Assembly: GCA_000432895.1 (NCBI GenBank)
Contig: FR889393.1
Coordinates: forward strand, 8,091 to 13,494
Source: Firmicutes bacterium CAG:449
GTDB taxonomy: Bacteria; Bacillota_I; Bacilli_A; RFN20; CAG-449
Length of the DNA stretch: 5,404 nucleotides
Direction: 5' to 3'
Shown here: one piece after another, positions 1-5,404 of the stretch
Layout of the letters: the number at the start of each line of letters is the position of its first letter
Position numbering within the stretch: position 1 is the first letter of the stretch
Program-made: the position numbers and the translations under genes
The notes under the pieces: generated by a model
Told to the model about the DNA's origin: nothing
The model's input: the letters and a program-made list of their open reading frames with translations, nothing else
Database searches by the model: none

Positions 1-1
1 A

Positions 2-508
2 TTTGGAGGACTTACTGGTAGTGGTTGTTTAATTAAAAGAAAAAAAACAGTTTTAACTCCACTTATTCATGGAGGAGAAAGTTCATCTATTTATCGAAGT
101 GGTTCAGTTCCTCTTGGTATTGTTGCTTCAATTGAAAAGGCTTTATCTTTAGCATATTCAAAAATGGACGAAAATTATCAAAAAGTATCAATAATTAATA
201 AGTATTTAATTGATAAAATTAAAGATAATAAAAAAATAAAAATTAATTCTTTTTCTAATCCTTATATTGTTAATTTATCAATTGAAAATGTTTTAGGAAG
301 AATAGCGGTTGACTATTTAAATACTAATCATATATGTGTTAGTCAAAAATCAGCTTGTTCAATTAAAAATACGCCTTCAAAAATTATTATGGCAATTTAT
401 AAAGATAAAAAAAGGGCTTCTTCTTCTTTTAGGTTATCTTTATCTGAATTAGTAACTTTTGAAGAGATAGATTATTTAGTAAAAGTATTAAAGGAGCTTA
501 CAAAATGA
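2..508 (+). CDS. Cysteine desulfurase (NifS/IscS-like), C-terminal part, truncated by the window start
   Basis: A PLP enzyme that takes sulfur from L-cysteine as a protein-bound persulfide, giving alanine. The open frame runs in from the window edge, and 168 codons are visible of a family usually near 380-400. An internal ATG at 164 is not the start, because clear family sequence precedes it. Visible landmarks, counted from base 2: the glycine-rich segment FGGLTGSGCLI (1-11), which normally directly follows the His-Lys carrying PLP (so that Lys lies just outside the window); HGG at 23-25; RSG at 32-34; the catalytic-cysteine motif SACS with Cys119 (bases 356-358); and the SFRLSLS segment (about 142-148), whose Arg binds the substrate carboxylate in the family. 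The Cys-to-Arg spacing resembles the long-loop NifS/IscS group. It ends TGA followed at once by in-frame TAG. The stop overlaps the next gene as ATGA, so sulfur delivery to that TtcA-like protein is a reasonable inference. Confidence 0.9.
   Translation, partial: FGGLTGSGCLIKRKKTVLTPLIHGGESSSIYRSGSVPLGIVASIEKALSLAYSKMDENYQKVSIINKYLIDKIKDNKKIKINSFSNPYIVNLSIENVLGRIAVDYLNTNHICVSQKSACSIKNTPSKIIMAIYKDKKRASSSFRLSLSELVTFEEIDYLVKVLKELTK
491..496 (+). promoter_or_regulatory. Ribosome binding site of the TtcA-like gene
   Basis: AAGGAG lies 8 nt before the ATG at 505, inside the last codons of the cysteine desulfurase gene. It supports 505 as the true start and shows the overlap gene has its own ribosome entry in addition to possible coupling. 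Confidence 0.75.
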
Positions 509-1344
509 TAGATGAATTTGAACAATCAATAACTAAAAAATATCGTGCTAAATTATGGTCAAAATTTGTCGCAGCGATTAAAGAATATCAATTAATTCAA
601 CCTAATGATCATGTGTGTGTTTGTATTTCTGGTGGAAAAGATTCAATGTTGATGGCTAGACTTTTTATGCAATTACAAAAACATTCTGATTTTGATTTTA
701 AAGTAGAATATTTAGTCATGAATCCTGGATATAATGAAATAAATTTACAAACAATTATGAATAATTTACAAAAATTATCGATTCCTGCTAAAGTTGTTGA
801 ATCGAATATTTTTGAAATTGCTAACTCTCAAGATCGTTCTCCATGTTTTTTATGTGCAAAAATGAGAAGAGGAGCCTTATATAATTTTGCTAAAGCAATG
901 GGATGCAATAAAATTGCTTTAGGTCATCATTATGATGATGTAATTGAAACAACTTTAATGAATTTATTGAATTCAGGTTCATTTCAAACAATGCTTCCAA
1001 AACTTAAATCCACAAACTTTGAAAATATGGAATTAATTAGACCTATGTATTTAATTAGAGAGAAAGATATTATTTCTTGGAAAAACTATCATCATTTACA
1101 ATTTATTCAATGTGCATGTCGTTTTACTGAAAACTGTGCAGTTTGTGATAATGGTGGTGGAGGTTCACAAAGATATGCAACTAAACAATTAATTAAAGAA
1201 TTAGTGAAAAATTATAATCCACAAGTTGAAAAAAATATTTTTAAAAGTGCAGATAATGTTACTTTAGACATGATTCTTGGTTATAAACAAAAAGGTGTTC
1301 ATCATAGTTATTTAGATACTTATGATGATAAAAAAGAGGATTAA
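505..1344 (+). CDS. TtcA-family PP-loop ATPase, probable tRNA thiolation enzyme
   Basis: A 279-residue cytoplasmic protein of the TtcA family, whose characterised member makes 2-thiocytidine at tRNA position 32 using ATP to activate the base and an Fe-S cluster to carry sulfur. Visible: the PP-loop SGGKDS at 42-47 (ATP pyrophosphate binding); CFLC at 114-117, matching the paired cysteines of TtcA that ligate the cluster; GHHYDDVIET at 140-149, the conserved adenylation motif; and a second cysteine group CACRF (Cys203, Cys205) followed by Cys211 and Cys214, one of which should be the third cluster ligand. There are no zinc-finger pairs at the N-terminus, which argues against the TtuA/Ncs6 branch. 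A good RBS and the 4-nt ATGA overlap with the upstream cysteine desulfurase suggest one operon and a dedicated sulfur donor. I do not assign ttcA because the modified base is not proven for this Gram-positive-type branch. Family call is strong; exact substrate is inference. Confidence 0.85.
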   Translation: MIDEFEQSITKKYRAKLWSKFVAAIKEYQLIQPNDHVCVCISGGKDSMLMARLFMQLQKHSDFDFKVEYLVMNPGYNEINLQTIMNNLQKLSIPAKVVESNIFEIANSQDRSPCFLCAKMRRGALYNFAKAMGCNKIALGHHYDDVIETTLMNLLNSGSFQTMLPKLKSTNFENMELIRPMYLIREKDIISWKNYHHLQFIQCACRFTENCAVCDNGGGGSQRYATKQLIKELVKNYNPQVEKNIFKSADNVTLDMILGYKQKGVHHSYLDTYDDKKED

Positions 1345-1352
1345 TTTATAAA

Positions 1353-1392
1353 AAAAATAGAATAAATGTTTATAAAAATTTATTCTATTTTT
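1353..1392. terminator. Bidirectional intrinsic terminator between convergent genes
   Basis: Perfect 15-bp inverted repeat: AAAAATAGAATAAAT (1353-1367), a 10-nt loop (1368-1377), ATTTATTCTATTTTT (1378-1392). The + strand transcript ends the stem in a U-run, and the - strand transcript ends in a U-run from the A-run at 1351-1357. It starts 8 nt after the TtcA-like stop and lies 5 nt beyond the stop of the TM2 gene, so it fits both. The stem is almost all A-U with one G-C pair, so it is weak by usual standards but typical for such an AT-rich genome. Confidence 0.7.
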
Positions 1393-1397
1393 AGTAT

Positions 1398-1760
1398 TTA
1401 CCAAGCTGTGATTTCTTTTCCTTCACTATCTTTAGCGGATCCACATAGAATTATAATAAAATCAATAAATCCAATAATTGCCGGGATTCCTGTCCAACAG
1501 AATAGTAACATTAAAACTCCAGAAGTTGTTTTTCCCATATAGAATCTATGAATACCCAATGCACCTAAGAAAAATGCAAGTAAAGCGCAGACTGCTCTTG
1601 ATTTATCAGAAACATTATAAGAAGTACTAGAAGCAAATGATTTCAAATCATTAGAAACATTAATAGTTACTTCTTTTTCTTTGTTTTGTTTAGCACCACA
1701 TTTTGGGCAAAAAATAGCATCATCATTAATTTGTCCACCGCATTTAATACAATATTTCAT
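1398..1760 (-). CDS. Zinc-ribbon and TM2-domain small membrane protein
   Basis: A 120-residue protein. The N-terminus is a short zinc ribbon with CxxC pairs at Cys4/Cys7 and Cys18/Cys21 (YCIKCGG, FCPKCGAK), a common header on small membrane proteins of Bacillota. A polar Ser-rich linker (about 27-54) follows, then a TM2 domain: a first hydrophobic helix at about 56-70, the turn motif GIHRFYMGK (69-77) typical of TM2, and a second hydrophobic stretch from about 80 to 107 containing the conserved Asp100. The tail is short and polar. The molecular role of bacterial TM2 proteins is not established; signalling or envelope functions are guesses. The start at 1760 is supported by GAGG (rc of 1769-1772) 8 nt upstream. 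It is convergent with the thiolation genes and divergent from the ATPase gene, so probably its own transcript. Nothing links it to either neighbour. Confidence 0.88.
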   Translation of the reverse strand: MKYCIKCGGQINDDAIFCPKCGAKQNKEKEVTINVSNDLKSFASSTSYNVSDKSRAVCALLAFFLGALGIHRFYMGKTTSGVLMLLFCWTGIPAIIGFIDFIIILCGSAKDSEGKEITAW

Positions 1761-1765
1761 ATTAT

Positions 1766-1772
1766 TTACCTC
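1766..1772 (-). promoter_or_regulatory. Ribosome binding site of the TM2 gene
   Basis: GAGGTAA on the minus strand; the GAGG core is 8 nt before the ATG at 1760. It fixes the start of the zinc ribbon at MKYC. Confidence 0.7.
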
Positions 1773-1843
1773 AAAGGTATTATATTTTAATTCTATTAAA
1801 GATGATAGTAATTTATAGTACTTTATTTTTTTTCTTTATCGTT

Positions 1844-1858
1844 TATAATTAAATTATA
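1844..1858 (+). promoter_or_regulatory. Candidate -10 box and inverted repeat before the ATPase gene
   Basis: A perfect TATAAT (1844-1849) lies 19 nt before the ATG at 1869 and is embedded in a perfect 7-bp inverted repeat, TATAATT-A-AATTATA (1844-1858), ending where the RBS begins. No good -35 hexamer is visible 15-18 bp upstream (1820-1828 reads acttta/ctttat-like), and the leader would be only about a dozen bases. It could be a promoter with an overlapping operator, or a chance AT palindrome. The rest of the 108-bp divergent region (1761-1868) shows no other clear element; no convincing promoter for the TM2 gene was found. Confidence 0.3.
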
Positions 1859-1863
1859 GGTGA
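1858..1863 (+). promoter_or_regulatory. Ribosome binding site that decides the ATPase start
   Basis: AGGTGA matches the 3' part of the AGGAGGTGA consensus and sits 5 nt before ATG 1869. The alternative in-frame GTG at 1860 is inside this RBS and so is unlikely to be the start. Confidence 0.65.
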
Positions 1864-1868
1864 AAGAT

Positions 1869-3155
1869 ATGCTAATTAATTTTCAAATAAAAAATTTTTG
1901 TTCATATAAAATGAATGCAGAATTATCATTTGTTTCTAATGCAAAAATAAAAAATAATAAAGATCACGAAGTGAAATTAAAAAAAATTAATGTTTTAAAG
2001 AATTGTGCTTTATATGGAGCTAATGCTTCAGGTAAATCTAATATTATTAAGGCTTTATCTTTTATGAAAAAGATGGTTTTAAATAAAAGTGATTATATGG
2101 ACTTTTCTTTTAAAGGAAATGAAAATACTCCGACTACATTTACCATAGTATTTTCTAATAATAAAAATATATATGAATATAGTTTTTCTCTTTTAAATAA
2201 AAAAAATCTTTTTGATAATTATAAAATCGTTAAAGAATCTTTACATAAAATAAATAATAATAAAAGTGAATTAATTTTTAATCTTGAACAAGATAAAAAT
2301 GTTTTTTCAAAGAAATTTTTAAAAATAACTTATTTTAAAGCTTACATTTCTGGATATAAAAGAATTAATAATCAATTATTTTTAGCATATATTTCTGATG
2401 TTGATAAAACTATTGATAATGAAGAAATAAATACCGCTATTAGATGTACTTATAATTTTTTTAAAGAAGAATTAGTTATTCTATCTAACGATAATAATTT
2501 TAATTTAGTTAATTTAACTAATCTTGATAATTTATCATTATATTTAAAAAAATTTGATACAGGAATTGAATATTTAGATTTTATTAATTGCTCTTTTGAT
2601 GAAATTAATGAAAGTGTAAATAATGAAATTCTTAATAAATATATTATTGAAGCAAGACAAAATAATCAAAAATCTTTTTGCATTTTTAATAAAGATAAAT
2701 TATTTTGTATTGATTTAGAAAATAATGTTTTTAAAAAATTAGTGTGTAAACATCGAAATATTAATAATGTTTTTAATTTAGGCAATGAAAGTGAAGGAAC
2801 AGTTAGAATTATCTTTTTAATATCAATGCTATTTGAAGATAGTTTAAAAGATAAAGTTTATGTAATTGATGAAATTGAAAGAAGTATTCATCCTTTGTTA
2901 AGTCCTAAATTAATTTTAGAATTTCAAAATTTAAATAAAAATAATCATAAGCAATTATTATTTACTACTCATCTTGTTTCATTAATGGATGAAGTTTTAA
3001 GAAGAGACGAAATCTATTTTTGTTCAAAAAATAAATATGGAATTTCTTCAATTGAATCTTTATTAGAGTATGCTAGTAGATTAGATCCTAATATTAGCAA
3101 AAAATATTTAGAAGGTAGATTTGGAGCAATTCCTAATTTAATGGTTGATTTATAA
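1869..3155 (+). CDS. AAA_15-type ATPase (COG1106-like), probable sensor of a two-gene defence cassette
   Basis: A 428-residue cytoplasmic ATPase of the ABC/OLD-like class. An upstream in-frame GTG (1860) would add 3 residues, but it lies inside the RBS, and the start MLINFQIKNF fits the usual family N-terminus. Visible, numbered from ATG 1869: N-terminal strand motif IKNFCSY (7-13); Walker A GANASGKS (50-57); a long insert (about 90-295) rich in Asn, Lys and aromatic residues, as in AAA_15 proteins; a signature-like SEGTVR (308-313); Walker B VYVIDE (330-335); a switch-like TTH (His368); and a C-terminal YLEGRFGAIP (413-422), a conserved ending of AAA_15 proteins paired with RloB-like partners. 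No nuclease domain is visible in this chain, so the effector should be the next gene, which it overlaps as TAATG. In related systems (AbiL, RloAB, and by analogy PARIS) the ATPase senses infection and controls the partner. Defence role here is inferred from family and pairing. Confidence 0.88.
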   Translation: MLINFQIKNFCSYKMNAELSFVSNAKIKNNKDHEVKLKKINVLKNCALYGANASGKSNIIKALSFMKKMVLNKSDYMDFSFKGNENTPTTFTIVFSNNKNIYEYSFSLLNKKNLFDNYKIVKESLHKINNNKSELIFNLEQDKNVFSKKFLKITYFKAYISGYKRINNQLFLAYISDVDKTIDNEEINTAIRCTYNFFKEELVILSNDNNFNLVNLTNLDNLSLYLKKFDTGIEYLDFINCSFDEINESVNNEILNKYIIEARQNNQKSFCIFNKDKLFCIDLENNVFKKLVCKHRNINNVFNLGNESEGTVRIIFLISMLFEDSLKDKVYVIDEIERSIHPLLSPKLILEFQNLNKNNHKQLLFTTHLVSLMDEVLRRDEIYFCSKNKYGISSIESLLEYASRLDPNISKKYLEGRFGAIPNLMVDL

Positions 3156-3862
3156 TGGCTTTGACAGTTTCTTCTTTGAAAAGAAAAATTGGTAATAAAT
3201 TAGATGCTAGAGTAATTTATTTTCTGTATGAAGGTAAAAATACAGAACCTCTTTTTATTGCACCTTTTATTGAAAATTCAAATTATATTAATAGTCAAGA
3301 AATTTGTTTTAAACAATTTTCAAAAACAGAAAACGATGAAGGAAGAACTAGTGTAGAGCAACTAGTAAAATTAGCATTTTCATATAAAGAAAATCATGAT
3401 AATTTTAAAAAAAATTACGATAAAATAATTATTGTTTTTGATTTAGATGTTTATAAAAATAATCAATTAAGAATGAATAACATTATTTCTCTTGGTGATA
3501 AAGATATTATTTTTGCTTATACAAATCCTTCGATTGAATTATTTTTGTTATTAACAATTAAAGATTCTTATGAAAAAATAATTAAGCCAAATGAAAAAGA
3601 AATATTAGAAAATAACTTTATCAATGGAAAAAGATTTGTTAATTATTTGTTCTCTGAATTAACTCATATTAATTCTAAATCTAAAAAAGGTGAAGTAAGT
3701 TTATTATCAAATAATTTTGAAATTGCCATTGACCAAGAAAAGAAGTTTTTAAATCATTATATTGATTTAGCTTCTTTTAAATTAACCTCAAATTTAGGAT
3801 ACGTGTTCGAAAAAATTAAAAATTTAGATTTTAACATAAATTATTTTTTTACATTTAAATAA
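3155..3862 (+). CDS. RloB-like protein with Toprim-type acidic motifs, probable effector partner of the ATPase
   Basis: A 235-residue protein resembling the RloB / AbiLii family. Motifs in order: YEGKNTEP (25-32) with Glu26 and Glu31, matching the family's EGxxTEP; IIIVFDLD (91-98) with Asp96 and Asp98, a DxD on a hydrophobic strand; TNPSIELFLLL (123-133), the family's NPxxELWLLL with Phe in the Trp place; and a C-terminal FKLTSNLGYVFEKI segment (208-221) resembling the family's helical end. The Glu plus DxD layout is that of a Toprim metal centre, so a metal-dependent nuclease acting on RNA or DNA is likely, though the substrate is unknown. The ATG overlaps the ATPase stop by one base (TAATG), and no RBS is visible within 15 nt, so translation probably depends on termination-reinitiation from the ATPase, which would keep the effector in check and matched to its partner. 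Confidence 0.82.
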   Translation: MALTVSSLKRKIGNKLDARVIYFLYEGKNTEPLFIAPFIENSNYINSQEICFKQFSKTENDEGRTSVEQLVKLAFSYKENHDNFKKNYDKIIIVFDLDVYKNNQLRMNNIISLGDKDIIFAYTNPSIELFLLLTIKDSYEKIIKPNEKEILENNFINGKRFVNYLFSELTHINSKSKKGEVSLLSNNFEIAIDQEKKFLNHYIDLASFKLTSNLGYVFEKIKNLDFNINYFFTFK

Positions 3863-3891
3863 TTTTTATTTTACTTTATTATTTAATTAAA

Positions 3892-3897
3892 AGAGGG
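3892..3897 (+). promoter_or_regulatory. Ribosome binding site of the DUF2188-MBL gene
   Basis: AGAGGG within AAGAGGG. Two adjacent ATGs follow, at 3903 (5 nt away) and 3906 (8 nt away). The second has the more usual spacing, so the mature N-terminus may be MKYYIYQ rather than MMKYYIYQ. Confidence 0.55.
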
Positions 3898-3902
3898 TTT
3901 AA

Positions 3903-5378
3903 ATGATGAAGTATTATATTTATCAGACTAAAGAAAAAAAGTATGCAGTAAAAAAAGAAGGAAGTAAAAGAGCACTTAAAGTTTTCGATAATAAAATTGA
4001 TGCCTTGAAATACGCTCAAGGTTTAGCAAATAAAAATAATGGTCAAGTTGTTGATCAAACTCTTGTTAAAGAAATTAGTAAAAAATTAAAGAAAACTAAA
4101 CATCCTTTTTTAGTTGTATTAGTTATTATTTTAGTTATTTGTCTTTTAGGTGGCTTTACTTATTATGGATATAAAAAAGGCTTCATTAATTTAGATTTTT
4201 TAGAGCGTGGTAGTAATAATCATCAATATGAAAATGTTACAAGTGGTGTTGTTTATGATGATTTTCAAATTCATATTATGCAACTTGGTAACAATAAAAA
4301 TGGTGATGCAATTTATATTAAAGCTGGTGAAAAAAACATTTTAATTGATGCAGGAACTAGTAATATTGATCAACTTCAAAATTATATAAATACCTGTAAT
4401 CTTGATAAAAATAAAAATCCTATTAAAGTAGATAAGTTTGATTATGTTATAGTTACTCATTCTGATTTAGATCATATTGAAGGTTTTACTTCCTCTAATA
4501 GTATGTTTGATCGTTATAAAATAGATACAATTATTGATTTTAAAACAGAAAAAGCGGAAGTAAATGATAAAGGTAAAAAAACTAAATATGGTAGTTATGT
4601 TGAATCAAGAAAACGAGCAGAAGTTAAAGGTAGTAAACATTATTACGCTAGTGATTTATTTCAAGATGAAGAAAAAAGAGTTTTTACTTTAAAAGAAAAT
4701 CTTACTATGGAAATTATGTATAACAAGTATTATACAGAAACATCAAATGAGGAAAATAATTATTCAGTTGTTACCATGTTTAATTATAATAATCATAAAT
4801 TCTTATTTACTGGTGATTTAGAAAAAGATGGTGAAGAAGCTTTTGCTAATTATTATAAAAATACTTTAGGACAAGTTGATTTTTATAAAGCAGGACATCA
4901 TGGCTCTAAAACTTCTTCAAATAAAGTCTTGTTAGATTTAATTAAACCAAAGATTTGTGCTGTTTCGTGTTCGGCGGGTAATAGTGAATATACTCCTAAT
5001 TATAAAAATGTTTTTCCAGCCCAAATTTTTGTCGATAACATTGCTCAATATACAGATAATGTTTATGTTACATCTATGGGAATGGATGATAAAGAAAAAC
5101 CAATTAATGGTAATATTATTGTTTCTTGTAATGGTGAAGATGTTTCGGTGGCTTCCACAGGAAAGGAAAGCGATAATCAAGATACAAGTAATGGACCAAT
5201 TAAATTAAAAGATTCTCTTTGGTTTAATAAAGAAATATATGTTGTTGATACAGGTAAAAAAGATTCTGAAAATGGAGGGAATATTTATAATTTTGTTTCT
5301 GCAGTAAAAAAGAAAGATTACTATAATGAATCAACACCTAACGCTATTAAAGTTCCTTTTAGAGTTTGGCCTAATTAG
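3903..5378 (+). CDS. DUF2188 - transmembrane helix - ComEC-like metallo-beta-lactamase domain protein
   Basis: A 491-residue single-pass membrane protein. Residues 4-51 match DUF2188 (YAVKKEGSKRALKVFDN followed by the AlKYAqgLA helix and a GQVV strand). A Lys-rich stretch (60-66) precedes one transmembrane helix (about 68-90), so by the positive-inside rule the N-domain is cytoplasmic and the rest is outside. Residues about 122-415 form a metallo-beta-lactamase fold of ComEC/Rec2 type: LIDAGT (147-152), THSDLDHIEG (185-194; His186, Asp188, Asp190, His191 as metal ligands), SVVTMF (288-293), FTGD (302-305, bridging Asp305) and GHHGSKTSS (331-339), a ComEC hallmark. All key ligands are present, so hydrolase activity on a phosphodiester substrate is plausible. 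The last ~75 residues are not recognised. ComEC itself has many membrane helices and a pore; these are absent. The gene follows the RloB-like gene by 40 bp with no clear terminator, so co-transcription is possible. Confidence 0.85.
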   Translation: MMKYYIYQTKEKKYAVKKEGSKRALKVFDNKIDALKYAQGLANKNNGQVVDQTLVKEISKKLKKTKHPFLVVLVIILVICLLGGFTYYGYKKGFINLDFLERGSNNHQYENVTSGVVYDDFQIHIMQLGNNKNGDAIYIKAGEKNILIDAGTSNIDQLQNYINTCNLDKNKNPIKVDKFDYVIVTHSDLDHIEGFTSSNSMFDRYKIDTIIDFKTEKAEVNDKGKKTKYGSYVESRKRAEVKGSKHYYASDLFQDEEKRVFTLKENLTMEIMYNKYYTETSNEENNYSVVTMFNYNNHKFLFTGDLEKDGEEAFANYYKNTLGQVDFYKAGHHGSKTSSNKVLLDLIKPKICAVSCSAGNSEYTPNYKNVFPAQIFVDNIAQYTDNVYVTSMGMDDKEKPINGNIIVSCNGEDVSVASTGKESDNQDTSNGPIKLKDSLWFNKEIYVVDTGKKDSENGGNIYNFVSAVKKKDYYNESTPNAIKVPFRVWPN

Positions 5379-5404
5379 ATTTAGTTTTGTATTCTCTAGG
5401 TGAC
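5379..5404. other. Unassigned window tail
   Basis: 26 bases after the MBL stop. AGGTGA at 5398-5403 resembles the RBS used before the ATPase and could belong to a gene starting just outside. On the minus strand a short open stretch reads SPREYKTKSN then a stop at 5373-5371, which could be the end of a convergent gene. The data do not decide between these. Confidence 0.2.

Noticed and set aside
164..508. Separate 114-residue protein starting at ATG 164
   Set aside because: The same frame stays open to the window edge and carries cysteine desulfurase motifs (HGG, RSG) before this ATG, so it is an internal methionine of a truncated gene.
1779..1784. Minus-strand TATAAT before the TM2 gene
   Set aside because: A transcript from it would start at about the RBS (1772-1766), leaving almost no leader, and there is no -35 match upstream.
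3854..3882. Promoter-like TTTAAA, 17 bp, TATTAT before the MBL gene
   Set aside because: Partial matches of this quality are expected often in such AT-rich DNA, and the -35 half lies in the end of the RloB-like gene; not strong enough to annotate.
4938..5180. 80-residue open frame on the minus strand inside the MBL gene
   Set aside because: It lies wholly within the well-supported MBL gene, has a low-complexity Ile/Asn-rich translation typical of an antisense frame in AT-rich DNA, and shows no domain.
4957..5208. 83-residue open frame on the plus strand, shifted relative to the MBL gene
   Set aside because: Its translation is a hydrophobic, Leu/Ile/Met-rich out-of-frame reading of the MBL domain; the in-frame product retains the family sequence through this stretch.
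1..5404. CRISPR arrays, tRNA/rRNA genes, insertion sequences
   Set aside because: No spaced direct repeats, no tRNA-like cloverleaf with the usual GC-rich arms and no transposase-like reading frame or terminal repeats were seen; genes fill nearly all of the window.

Overview
The window is a very AT-rich stretch of a bacterial genome. It looks like a low-GC Bacillota or Mollicutes-like Bacilli lineage that uses the standard genetic code: all six tryptophan codons in the predicted genes are TGG, start sites carry GAGG/AGGTGA-type ribosome binding sites, and many codons are A/T-ending. No finer taxonomic assignment is possible from the sequence alone. An oxygen-sensitive thiolation enzyme of the TtcA family and several cysteine-rich proteins would suit an anaerobic or gut lifestyle, but that is inference.

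Left part (2-1344, + strand): the C-terminal 168 codons of a cysteine desulfurase run with an ATGA overlap into a TtcA-like PP-loop tRNA thiolation protein. The pair looks like a dedicated sulfur relay: the desulfurase makes persulfide sulfur and the PP-loop enzyme inserts it into tRNA. A perfect 15-bp inverted repeat (1353-1392) follows and can act as a terminator on both strands. It also serves the convergent gene at 1398-1760 (- strand), a small zinc-ribbon plus TM2-domain membrane protein.

Middle part (1761-3862): a 108-bp divergent intergenic region carries a TATAAT box and a 7-bp perfect inverted repeat. It leads into a two-gene cassette of an AAA_15-type (COG1106-like, OLD/ABC-related) ATPase and an RloB-like protein with Toprim-type acidic motifs, overlapping as TAATG. 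This architecture (ATPase sensor plus Toprim-like effector) matches two-component anti-phage or abortive-infection systems such as AbiL and RloA/RloB, and is analogous to PARIS. It is the best candidate for an interesting system here.

Right part (3903-5378): 40 bp after the RloB-like gene, on the same strand, lies a 491-residue membrane-anchored protein with an unusual layout: a cytoplasmic DUF2188 domain, one transmembrane helix, and an extracellular metallo-beta-lactamase domain of the ComEC type. Whether it belongs functionally to the ATPase/RloB cassette is open. The last 26 bases hold no gene that can be called.
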